A stretch of DNA of 5,140 nucleotides from Akkermansia sp. (GTDB lineage: Bacteria; Verrucomicrobiota; Verrucomicrobiia; Verrucomicrobiales; Akkermansiaceae), in assembly GCA_017555465.1 (NCBI GenBank), contig JAFZGH010000167.1:1-5140 (forward strand), given 5' to 3'. The notes beneath the pieces are model-generated. The model was not told where the DNA came from. It saw only the letters and a list, made by a program, of their open reading frames with translations, and searched no databases. Shown here one piece after another: positions 1 through 4,847 of the stretch (the stretch's first letter is position 1; every line of letters begins with the position of its first letter). Position numbers and translations under genes: made by a program.

Positions 1-32
1 AGTGCTTTTCCCGCCAGGGAAAAGCACTTTTT
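1..32 (+). terminator. Strong intrinsic terminator-like hairpin at the window's left edge
   Basis: Bases 1-12 pair perfectly with 17-28, giving a 12-bp stem with a four-base loop (gcca, 13-16). The run of T at 28-32 follows directly. Read on the plus strand this is a classic rho-independent terminator, presumably for a gene that ends left of the window. The left arm begins at base 1, so the stem may be longer. The arm also contains a run of A/T pairs, so the hairpin could act on minus-strand transcripts too (such as the RNase D gene), if T residues follow on that strand outside the window. The structure is directly visible; the gene it serves is not. Confidence 0.75.
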
Positions 33-33
33 C

Positions 34-175
34 ATTCCCCCGAGCGCAGCGAGGGGGAATTTCATACACGGCGAAGCCGTGTAATTCATCTGTCCGCAGG
101 GCTGATTTCATACGCCGGGACGGCGTAATTCTTTCGTTGCGCAGCAACGGATTTCATTGAGCCTGCGCAGCAGGC
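34..175. repeat. Tandem array of six GNA-triloop mini-hairpins with constant linkers
   Basis: Six consecutive palindromes lie 22-27 bp apart from loop centre to loop centre. H1 is 34-60: an outer 8-bp stem, tandem G·A mismatches (42-43/51-52), then a 2-bp inner stem, loop gca at 46-48. H2 is 65-83: 8 bp, loop gaa 73-75. H3 is 89-105: imperfect, with one G·T pair and one T·T mismatch, loop gca 96-98. H4 is 111-127: 7 bp, loop gga 118-120. H5 is 135-149: 6 bp, loop gca 141-143. H6 is 161-175: 6 bp, loop gca 167-169. Stem sequences differ, but every plus-strand loop fits GNA and five of six are closed by a C-G pair. Linkers alternate between ATTTCAT (59-65, 105-111, 151-157) and AATTCAT-like (83-89, 127-133). 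No credible coding frame crosses it. The array lies 3' of the RNase D gene. Function is unknown; I infer a dispersed repeat of the REP/mini-hairpin kind or a structured 3' UTR. Confidence 0.7.
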
Positions 176-267
176 GACTATTACATCGGGCAAGGAACAA
201 CAATCCCGCATCATTTTTCAATATAGCGCTGCTCCCGGTAAAGTAACACGGTAGTCCTGCGCTCCGA
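176..267. other. Intergenic spacer between hairpin array and RNase D stop codon
   Basis: No gene is evident. A weak inverted repeat (CGGG at 187-190 with CCCG at 205-208, 14-base loop) sits next to the array and ends its regular spacing. The sequence ttacat at 181-186 resembles a decayed array linker. I see no clear intrinsic terminator for the minus-strand RNase D gene in this stretch, so its transcript may run on into the hairpin array. Confidence 0.4.
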
Positions 268-1326
268 TTAGCGGGTCAGCAGGTTGCGCTGCCAGTTCAT
301 CAGCGCGGCCAGACCCTTATCCTCATTGGTGGCGATGGCTTCAATCTGGCTGCGGGTGGCAATGAGCGAGGGTTCCAGCGCCAGTTCCTCCGCCAGGGCA
401 TTGCGGCGGCTGGCCCAGTGCTCTACGCGGGAATCAAAATGGGCATCAGATTCATGGTGCACACGCTTGAGCAAGTGGGGGTAATCCTCTTCATCCAACA
501 ACTGGAAACGCTCCACAGCCTTGCGGAAACGGGCCGCGCGGTGGGTGTGCATGCTGCGGTGCGGGAACACTGGGCGGAACTCCTGCAGAGCTGTGCTCCA
601 GCGGATAAGCTCATCATTGCCAACCACCATGAATGCCGGGCGGTCGACACTGGCTGCTTCCTTGTCTCGCCACTGCCAGAGAGCGCGCAGGGCAGCCAGA
701 CCGCGGCGGGTCAGCTTGCCGGCGCCCTTGATGCGCCAGGGTTCCTGGCCGGAGCTGTTGTGGCGCTCGCGGCCATGCTCCAGATTGCAGGCGCAGCTTT
801 CCAGGAACCAGTCATAGCGGCCCAGCTGCTTCAGCTCTGCCACCAGTTTGTCCGCCATTTCGAGCATGTATTTCACATCGCCCTGGGCATATTCCTTCAT
901 GTCATCCGGCATGGGGCGGAGCCCCCAGTTGGCGCGCTGGTTCTTCTTGCTGAGCACCACGCCGTAGTAATGCTCCACCAGGGCAGCCAGGCCGAATTGC
1001 TGGAAACCCAGCAGGCGGGCGGCAATCTGGGTGTCCAGAATCATGTGCGGCAGCACGCCGTATGCATTCTGCAGCAGACTCATGTCGTAATCAGCCCCGT
1101 GCATCCACACATCGGCTTCCTGCAGCCAGAGGGTGAAAAGCTTCATGTCCTCGATGGCCAGCGGGTCGATGATGACCACGCCCTCCGCATCTGCATACTG
1201 AATCAGGCAGAGCTTTTCGCGGTGGCGGTGCAGGCTGTCGGCCTCCAGGTCAAGCACGGTTCGCCCCTGAGGCTGGGCAGCCGCACGGAGTTTCCATTGG
1301 AACAATGCTTCGGAGTCGGTAATCAT
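268..1326 (-). CDS. rnd: RNase D-like 3'-5' exoribonuclease (DEDDy exonuclease plus HRDC-like domain)
   Basis: Predicted cytoplasmic 3'-5' exonuclease of the RNase D type, which trims 3' ends of tRNA precursors and other structured RNAs using two metal ions. Counting from the start at 1326 (352 residues), the DEDDy residues are all visible: D26-x-E28 (Exo I, LDLEAD), D81 in HGADYDMSLL (Exo II), and Y146-xxx-D150 in YAQGD (Exo III). The intervening DTQIAARLLGF and LVEHYYGV segments also match the family. An HRDC-like region at about residues 199-268 (RRGLAALRALWQWRDKEA) follows, then a charged helical tail. E. coli RNase D is slightly longer. I prefer the ATG at 1326 to the one at 1347 because MITDSEAL resembles the usual family start and a promoter-like element (1338-1366) overlaps the upstream ATG. 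No Shine-Dalgarno is seen. The gene is divergent from pgi. The family assignment is firm; whether the natural substrate is tRNA is inferred. Confidence 0.9.
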   Translation of the reverse strand: MITDSEALFQWKLRAAAQPQGRTVLDLEADSLHRHREKLCLIQYADAEGVVIIDPLAIEDMKLFTLWLQEADVWMHGADYDMSLLQNAYGVLPHMILDTQIAARLLGFQQFGLAALVEHYYGVVLSKKNQRANWGLRPMPDDMKEYAQGDVKYMLEMADKLVAELKQLGRYDWFLESCACNLEHGRERHNSSGQEPWRIKGAGKLTRRGLAALRALWQWRDKEAASVDRPAFMVVGNDELIRWSTALQEFRPVFPHRSMHTHRAARFRKAVERFQLLDEEDYPHLLKRVHHESDAHFDSRVEHWASRRNALAEELALEPSLIATRSQIEAIATNEDKGLAALMNWQRNLLTR

Positions 1327-1337
1327 GAACGCGCGCC

Positions 1338-1366
1338 ATGCTACCATATAGAGAGTCTGATTGCAA
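1338..1366 (-). promoter_or_regulatory. Candidate promoter of the RNase D-like gene
   Basis: On the minus strand, TTGCAA (1366-1361) and TAGCAT (1343-1338) are separated by exactly 17 bases. TGG directly precedes the second hexamer, matching the extended -10 TGn pattern. Each hexamer matches the sigma-70 consensus at 4 of 6 positions. Eleven bases separate the -10 from the ATG at 1326, so a normal start point would leave a leader of about 4-5 bases. The hexamers are modest; the spacing and the similar geometry at two other genes raise my confidence. Confidence 0.45.
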
Positions 1367-1453
1367 GCCGATAATGATGATGCACTTATCTGGCGGCGGG
1401 TTTATATGCCGTGCCAGCCTGGCGGTTGAGCGCGTATTCGCGGTGAATTGTGC

Positions 1454-1482
1454 TTGCGCATCCGGGGATGTGGGCGTATAAT
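1454..1482 (+). promoter_or_regulatory. Candidate sigma-70-type promoter of pgi
   Basis: A perfect TATAAT lies at 1477-1482, and TTGCGC at 1454-1459 sits exactly 17 bases upstream. The -10 ends only ten bases before the pgi ATG at 1493. With the usual 6-8 bases from -10 to start point, the mRNA leader would be about 2-4 bases, and no Shine-Dalgarno could fit. A consensus -10 fits a well-expressed glycolytic gene. Confidence 0.65.
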
Positions 1483-1492
1483 ACCGCGCGTT

Positions 1493-3025
1493 ATGAAACA
1501 GTATGCCAACCAGCTTCTGCGTTACCCCGAGATGGGGATTTCCCTCGACCTTTCCAAACTGCCGCTCACGCCGGAATACCTGGCAGAGATGCAGCCGCTC
1601 ATCGACCGCGCATATGCCGATATCGCGGCTCTGGAGAGTGGCGTGATTGCCAACCCGGACGAAAACCGCATGGTGGGCCACTACTGGCTGCGCAATAGCG
1701 CCATTGCCCCCACGGCTGAGCTGCGCGCCAAGATTGACGAGCCCCTGGCTGATCTGAAGGCTTTTGCTGCCGATGTGCTGGGTGGCAAGATTCTTGCCCC
1801 GAACGGCAAGAAGTACACTACCTGCCTGGTGATTGGCATTGGTGGTTCTGCCCTGGGCCCGGAACTGGTGGCCGATGCGCTGCCCGCCGATGGCCTGGCC
1901 ATGGCTTTCCTTGACAACACTGACCCGGACGGCATGTACAAGGTGCTCGACACCCTGCCGCTCACGGAAACGCTCGCTGTGGTTATCTCCAAGAGCGGCG
2001 GCACTCCCGAAACCCGCAACGGCATGGTCTGCGCCCAGCAGTATTTTGCTGATAAGGGCCTCTGCTTTGCCAAGCAGGCCGTGGCCGTGACCGGCGTGGG
2101 CTCCACTCTCGACAAGGTGGCTGTGGGTGAGGACTGGGTGAAGCGCTTCCCCATGGAAGACTGGGTGGGCGGCCGCACTTCCGAGACCTCCGTGGTGGGC
2201 CTGGTGCCCGCGGCTCTGCAGGGCGTGGATATCGACAGCCTTCTGGCCGGCGCTGCCGCCATGGATGCCAAGACCCGCGTGGCCGATACCGCCGCCAACA
2301 TGGCCATGAAGCTGGCTCTCGCCTGGTATGAAGCCGGTGAGGGCAAGGGCAAGAAGGACATGGTGGTGCTGCCTTACAAGGACAGCCTCGTGCTCTTCTC
2401 CAAGTACCTGCAGCAGCTCATCATGGAATCCCTGGGCAAGGAGCTCGACCTCGACGGCAACACCGTGAACCAGGGTATCTCCGTGTACGGTAACAAGGGC
2501 TCCACCGACCAGCACGCCTATGTGCAGCAGCTGCGCGATGGTATCAACAATTTCTTCGTGACCTTTATCGAGGTGCGTCAGTCTCCCTCCGACACCGTGA
2601 AGGTGGAAGACAACTTCACCGCCGGCGACTACCTGCAGGGCTTCCTGCGCGGTACCCGCAAGGCTCTTTCCGAAAGCGGCCGCAAGAATATCACCATCTC
2701 CATTCCCGTGGTGAATGCCTACACGCTGGGCATGCTCATCGCCCTCTTTGAGCGCACGGTGAGCTTCTATGCCAGCCTCATCCACATCAATGCCTACCAT
2801 CAGCCCGGTGTGCAGGCCGGTAAGCTGGCCGCCAATGTGTTCCTGAAGCTGCTGGCTGCTGCTGAAGGCTCGCTGACCGCCACGCCCGCCACTGCTGGCG
2901 ATATTGCTGCCAAGCTGGGCACCGATGAGGAAGACACCTACCACGCCCTGGTGCACATTGCCGAAAGCGGCAAGGCCACCTGGACCATGGGTGAATGCCC
3001 CTGCTGCGATACCTTTGCTCTGTAA
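1493..3025 (+). CDS. pgi: Glucose-6-phosphate isomerase
   Basis: Interconverts glucose 6-phosphate and fructose 6-phosphate in glycolysis and gluconeogenesis; cytoplasmic. The protein has 510 residues. Visible family features are VIGIGGSALGPELV (113-126) opening the first SIS domain, the phosphate-binding loop SKSGGTPET (166-174), GGRTSETS (226-233), catalytic-base candidate E312 in MESLGKE, H341 in GSTDQHAYVQQL, and the active-site lysine K444 in HQPGVQAGK. The GGRTSE and SKSGGTPETRNGM wording resembles cyanobacterial-type isomerases rather than the enterobacterial form. After the second SIS domain, residues about 466-497 look like a small helix-turn-helix-like extension, and the protein ends with a cysteine cluster (C502, C504, C505). 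Strong use of ctg, ggc and aag codons suggests high expression. I chose ATG 1493 over an in-frame TTG at 1448 because the promoter lies between them. The gene is monocistronic, closed by a terminator at 3045-3079. Confidence 0.96.
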   Translation: MKQYANQLLRYPEMGISLDLSKLPLTPEYLAEMQPLIDRAYADIAALESGVIANPDENRMVGHYWLRNSAIAPTAELRAKIDEPLADLKAFAADVLGGKILAPNGKKYTTCLVIGIGGSALGPELVADALPADGLAMAFLDNTDPDGMYKVLDTLPLTETLAVVISKSGGTPETRNGMVCAQQYFADKGLCFAKQAVAVTGVGSTLDKVAVGEDWVKRFPMEDWVGGRTSETSVVGLVPAALQGVDIDSLLAGAAAMDAKTRVADTAANMAMKLALAWYEAGEGKGKKDMVVLPYKDSLVLFSKYLQQLIMESLGKELDLDGNTVNQGISVYGNKGSTDQHAYVQQLRDGINNFFVTFIEVRQSPSDTVKVEDNFTAGDYLQGFLRGTRKALSESGRKNITISIPVVNAYTLGMLIALFERTVSFYASLIHINAYHQPGVQAGKLAANVFLKLLAAAEGSLTATPATAGDIAAKLGTDEEDTYHALVHIAESGKATWTMGECPCCDTFAL

Positions 3026-3044
3026 AGGTTGATTGCCAGATTTC

Positions 3045-3079
3045 AAAAAAGCCTGAGCCAGCGTGCTCAGGCTTTTTTT
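3045..3079 (+). terminator. Intrinsic terminator of pgi
   Basis: GCCTGAGC (3051-3058) pairs with GCTCAGGC (3065-3072) around a six-base loop and is followed by seven T (3073-3079). Six A before the stem (3045-3050) can pair with the T tract, so the element could also work on the minus strand. It starts 20 bases after the pgi stop codon. Confidence 0.93.
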
Positions 3080-3089
3080 GTCGGTGTGT

Positions 3090-3420
3090 TTGCGTAGCGT
3101 TAGCGGAGCGGAATTTTGAGCTCATGGAGTGGGCGAAAGATGTTAGGCGCGTACAGCACCTGCTCCCAAGAAAAAAACGAACCGGAACCCGTGATAACGG
3201 GTGGCAGCCTGCCACGGCGTAGGGCGTTAGCCCGAAGACGGGAAAGCGATGCAACATATTGAAGCCACGCTTTCTGCCGCCCTCTCGCCATGCTCGGGAC
3301 TCCGATGTTATTTTGGATTACCCGGGGTTTCGCGACTTCGTCGCTCCACCCCGGGCTATCATCTGCCGCTCACTCTGTGGGCTATACATTCCGCTTGCCT
3401 GCGTCACTTCAAAGTCCGGT
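3090..3420. other. Palindrome-rich structured intergenic element, probable dispersed repeat or non-coding RNA
   Basis: This stretch between pgi and the glycosylase gene has no convincing gene but contains clustered perfect palindromes. ACCCGT-gata-ACGGGT is at 3187-3202. It is immediately followed by GTGGCA-gcc-TGCCAC at 3201-3215, then GGGC-gtta-GCCC at 3222-3233, and about 90 bases later a nested 35-base hairpin at 3321-3355. A seven-A run lies at 3171-3177. The left part has GCG-rich near-repeats (about 3091-3111). Open frames crossing it have low-complexity, arginine/proline-rich translations typical of spurious ORFs over structured repeats. I have the impression, from memory and unverified, that similar palindromic intergenic DNA is common in Verrucomicrobia and Planctomycetes. 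The palindromes are seen directly; the boundaries and the RNA or repeat status are inferred. Confidence 0.5.
3321..3355. repeat. Nested perfect inverted repeat
   Basis: CCCGGGGT (3321-3328) pairs with ACCCCGGG (3348-3355). Inside a symmetric 3x3 internal loop (ttc/tcc), GCGAC (3332-3336) pairs with GTCGC (3340-3344) around a three-base loop. Read on the minus strand the loop is GAA closed by C-G, the same C(GNA)G design as the hairpin array at 34-175. It lacks a T tract and is far from any stop codon, so it is not an ordinary terminator. Confidence 0.75.
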
Positions 3421-3499
3421 TTGTCGGTGATACCCCATGACTTTTGGCTGATGAGGTTTACTTATTCTTATGTTTGCCGTTACAAGTGCGGCAGCGAAC

Positions 3500-3528
3500 T
3501 TGTCAACCGGGTGGTTTTCTGCTATTGT
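3500..3528 (+). promoter_or_regulatory. Candidate promoter of the uracil-DNA glycosylase gene
   Basis: TTGTCA (3500-3505, 5 of 6 to consensus) and TATTGT (3523-3528, 4 of 6) are separated by exactly 17 bases. TGC precedes the -10, matching the extended -10 TGn pattern. Seven bases lie between the -10 and the ATG at 3536, which places the expected start point on or next to the A of the start codon and so predicts a leaderless mRNA. Confidence 0.6.
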
Positions 3529-3535
3529 CAATTCC

Positions 3536-4270
3536 ATGCAGAGAGAACAGCTTATTGCCGCCGCTAAGGAACTGAGCCGCGAGGTGGGGAAACTGGAGTT
3601 TGCCGCCCCGGTGGCTTATACCTATAACCCGCTGGATTATGCCTGGGAGGGGCATGAGGCCTACATCCGCAAGTTCGGCGCGGGACAGAAGGACGTGCTG
3701 TATCTCGGCATGAATCCCGGGCCGTTCGGCATGGCTCAGACCGGGGTGCCTTTTGGTGAAATTGCCGCCGTGACTCTGTGGATGGGTATCATGGCCTCCG
3801 TGGGGCAGCCGGAGCAGACGCACCCGAAGCGCCCGGTGCAGGGCTTTTCCTGCCCGCGTTCAGAGGTGAGCGGACGCCGTCTCTGGGGGCTGTTCGAGGA
3901 GATGTACGGCACGGCCGAGGCGTTTTTCCAGCATGCCTATGTGGCGAACTACTGCCCGCTTATCTGGATGGGTGAGACCGGGGCGAATATCACCCCCACG
4001 CAGCTGCCCAAGGCGCAGGTGGAAGCGCTTGATGCCGCCTGCCAGCGCCACCTGGTGCGCCTGATTGAGATTCTGCAGCCACGCGTGCTTATCGGCGTGG
4101 GCGGCTATGCGCTCAAACAGCTGGAACTGGCCGCCGCCGCGCTGCCGGAAATGCAGTTTACCCTGGGTACGATTCTGCACCCCAGCCCGGCCAGCCCGGT
4201 GGCTAACAAGCACTGGCCTGCCCGCCCGAAAGAGCAGATCCAGACCATTCTGGCGCAGGCCGGACTTTGA
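3536..4270 (+). CDS. SMUG1-type uracil-DNA glycosylase
   Basis: Predicted monofunctional glycosylase that removes uracil, and possibly oxidised pyrimidines, from DNA to start base-excision repair. The protein has 244 residues and closely follows animal SMUG1. YNPLDYAWEGHEAY (30-43) is followed by motif 1, GMNPGPFGMAQTGVPFGE (58-75), whose N60 corresponds to human catalytic N85. Next come HPKRPVQGF (96-104), the SEVSGRRLWG region (109-118), ANYCPL (137-142) with N138 matching human N163, and motif 2, HPSPASP (215-221), with H215 matching human H239. All catalytic positions are intact. I reject the longer reading from 3470 because those 22 extra residues cover the promoter-like element and lack family similarity, whereas MQREQLIAAAKEL fits the family's N-terminus. 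No Shine-Dalgarno is visible. The stop codon is one base from that of the convergent mntP-like gene. Family assignment is very secure; exact substrate range is not readable from sequence. Confidence 0.94.
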   Translation: MQREQLIAAAKELSREVGKLEFAAPVAYTYNPLDYAWEGHEAYIRKFGAGQKDVLYLGMNPGPFGMAQTGVPFGEIAAVTLWMGIMASVGQPEQTHPKRPVQGFSCPRSEVSGRRLWGLFEEMYGTAEAFFQHAYVANYCPLIWMGETGANITPTQLPKAQVEALDAACQRHLVRLIEILQPRVLIGVGGYALKQLELAAAALPEMQFTLGTILHPSPASPVANKHWPARPKEQIQTILAQAGL

Positions 4271-4289
4271 TTCACAGAATGTTGTGAAT
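4270..4289. repeat. Inverted repeat spanning the two convergent stop codons
   Basis: ATTCACA (4270-4276) pairs with TGTGAAT (4283-4289) around a six-base loop. The stem begins at the last base of the glycosylase stop codon and covers the mntP-like stop codon (4272-4274). There is no T tract on either side. It may be a weak bidirectional 3'-end structure or chance. Confidence 0.35.
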
Positions 4290-4838
4290 GCCCAGTGAAA
4301 TCAGCAACAGGCCCGCAGCCGACTCAAGCCAGCGGGTGGGCAGATGGTGCAGCAGGCGGGCGCTGTGAAAGGCGGCCATGGCGCAGGCAAAGGTGATGCC
4401 GCCGATGATGCAGACAGCCAGTCCCAGTTGCAGTTGCGGCCCGCCGATGTTGCCCAGCGCCATGCAGGCCCCGACGGCCAGCGCATCAATGCTGGTGGCA
4501 ATGCCCACCAGAATCAGCCCGCTGATGCCCAGCGCGGTGGAGGATGCGGTTTCTTCCTCCTCACCGCCGCTCCAGGCTTTGTAAATGATGCTGCCGCCCA
4601 GCACGGCAAAAACGCCCAGCACAATCCACGGCGCCCAGAGGCTTACCACCGCGCGCAGCACCTCGCCACCCCAGTAGCCCAGCAGCGGCATGCCTGCCTG
4701 GAACGCCCCCACGCTGAGCGCCAGCCACAGCGCCGCCCAGCCGCGCCCCTGGCGCAGCACCAGTCCGTAGGAAAACGCATACACTGTGGCATCTACGGCC
4801 AGAGCCAGCGCGATGAGTGTGATTTCGAGGTAATTCAT
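4272..4838 (-). CDS. mntP: MntP-type manganese efflux pump
   Basis: Predicted inner-membrane exporter that lowers cytoplasmic Mn2+ when it is in excess. The 188-residue length equals that of E. coli MntP. Six hydrophobic segments can be drawn at roughly 4-28, 34-56, 67-88, 103-127, 132-154 and 171-187, as an inverted pair of three-helix repeats joined by an acidic loop (GGEEEET, 91-97). The two repeat signatures are present: ALAVDATVYAFS with D16, and the near-invariant IATSIDALAVG with D118, at the same positions as the functionally important aspartates of the E. coli protein. The second repeat is more typical than the first, where the usual small residues after DA are replaced by T-V-Y. It starts nine bases after the stop codon of the upstream small membrane protein gene, so the two are probably co-transcribed and translationally coupled. 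No Shine-Dalgarno and no yybP-ykoY riboswitch are visible immediately upstream. Confidence 0.9.
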   Translation of the reverse strand: MNYLEITLIALALAVDATVYAFSYGLVLRQGRGWAALWLALSVGAFQAGMPLLGYWGGEVLRAVVSLWAPWIVLGVFAVLGGSIIYKAWSGGEEEETASSTALGISGLILVGIATSIDALAVGACMALGNIGGPQLQLGLAVCIIGGITFACAMAAFHSARLLHHLPTRWLESAAGLLLISLGIHNIL

Positions 4839-4847
4839 GGTGTGTCT

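Larger units (their letters stand above)
1327..1492. promoter_or_regulatory. Divergent rnd/pgi promoter region
   Basis: This spacer separates the divergent RNase D-like and pgi genes and carries a candidate promoter for each, with their -35 elements 87 bp apart and facing outward. Between them are small symmetric sequences that might be operators: GCCA-gcc-TGGC at 1413-1423, CGCG-tatt-CGCG at 1431-1442 just upstream of the pgi -35, and a direct repeat CTGGCGG at 1390-1396 and 1419-1425. All are short enough to arise by chance in GC-rich DNA, and I cannot tie them to a known regulator. Confidence 0.4.

Noticed and set aside
34..175. CRISPR array
   Set aside because: The constant parts are only 6-8 bases and the variable parts are themselves palindromes; real arrays have 20-40 base repeats with non-palindromic spacers, and no cas genes are present.
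34..175. Integron attC sites
   Set aside because: There are no R-box core sites, extrahelical bases or gene cassettes; the stems are far too short.
418..1374. Long plus-strand open frame opposite the RNase D-like gene
   Set aside because: It is a shadow frame of a gene whose DEDDy motifs are complete on the minus strand; the translation has no recognisable domain.
1448..1492. Upstream TTG start for pgi adding 15 residues
   Set aside because: The added segment lies on top of the -35/-10 elements and has no similarity to the family's N-terminus.
1250..3046. Very long open frame antisense to pgi (minus strand)
   Set aside because: It mirrors the strongly biased codon use of pgi (few stops arise opposite ctg/ggc/aag-rich codons). 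The translation is His/Gly/Ala-rich with no recognisable fold, and it also overruns the RNase D start region.
2787..3257. Minus-strand open frame running from the pgi 3' end into the spacer
   Set aside because: It reads through the pgi terminator and hairpins in an Arg/Ser/Gln-rich frame and is opposite a real gene for half its length.
3321..3355. Intrinsic terminator
   Set aside because: No T tract follows on either strand and pgi already has a strong terminator 250 bases earlier.
3470..3535. Upstream ATG start for the glycosylase
   Set aside because: The extra 22 residues cover the predicted promoter and do not match SMUG1 proteins.
3259..3567. Possible small proteins across the pgi-glycosylase spacer
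   Set aside because: The overlapping frames cross perfect palindromes, have Arg/Pro-rich composition typical of spurious ORFs over structured DNA, and run into the glycosylase promoter and coding region.
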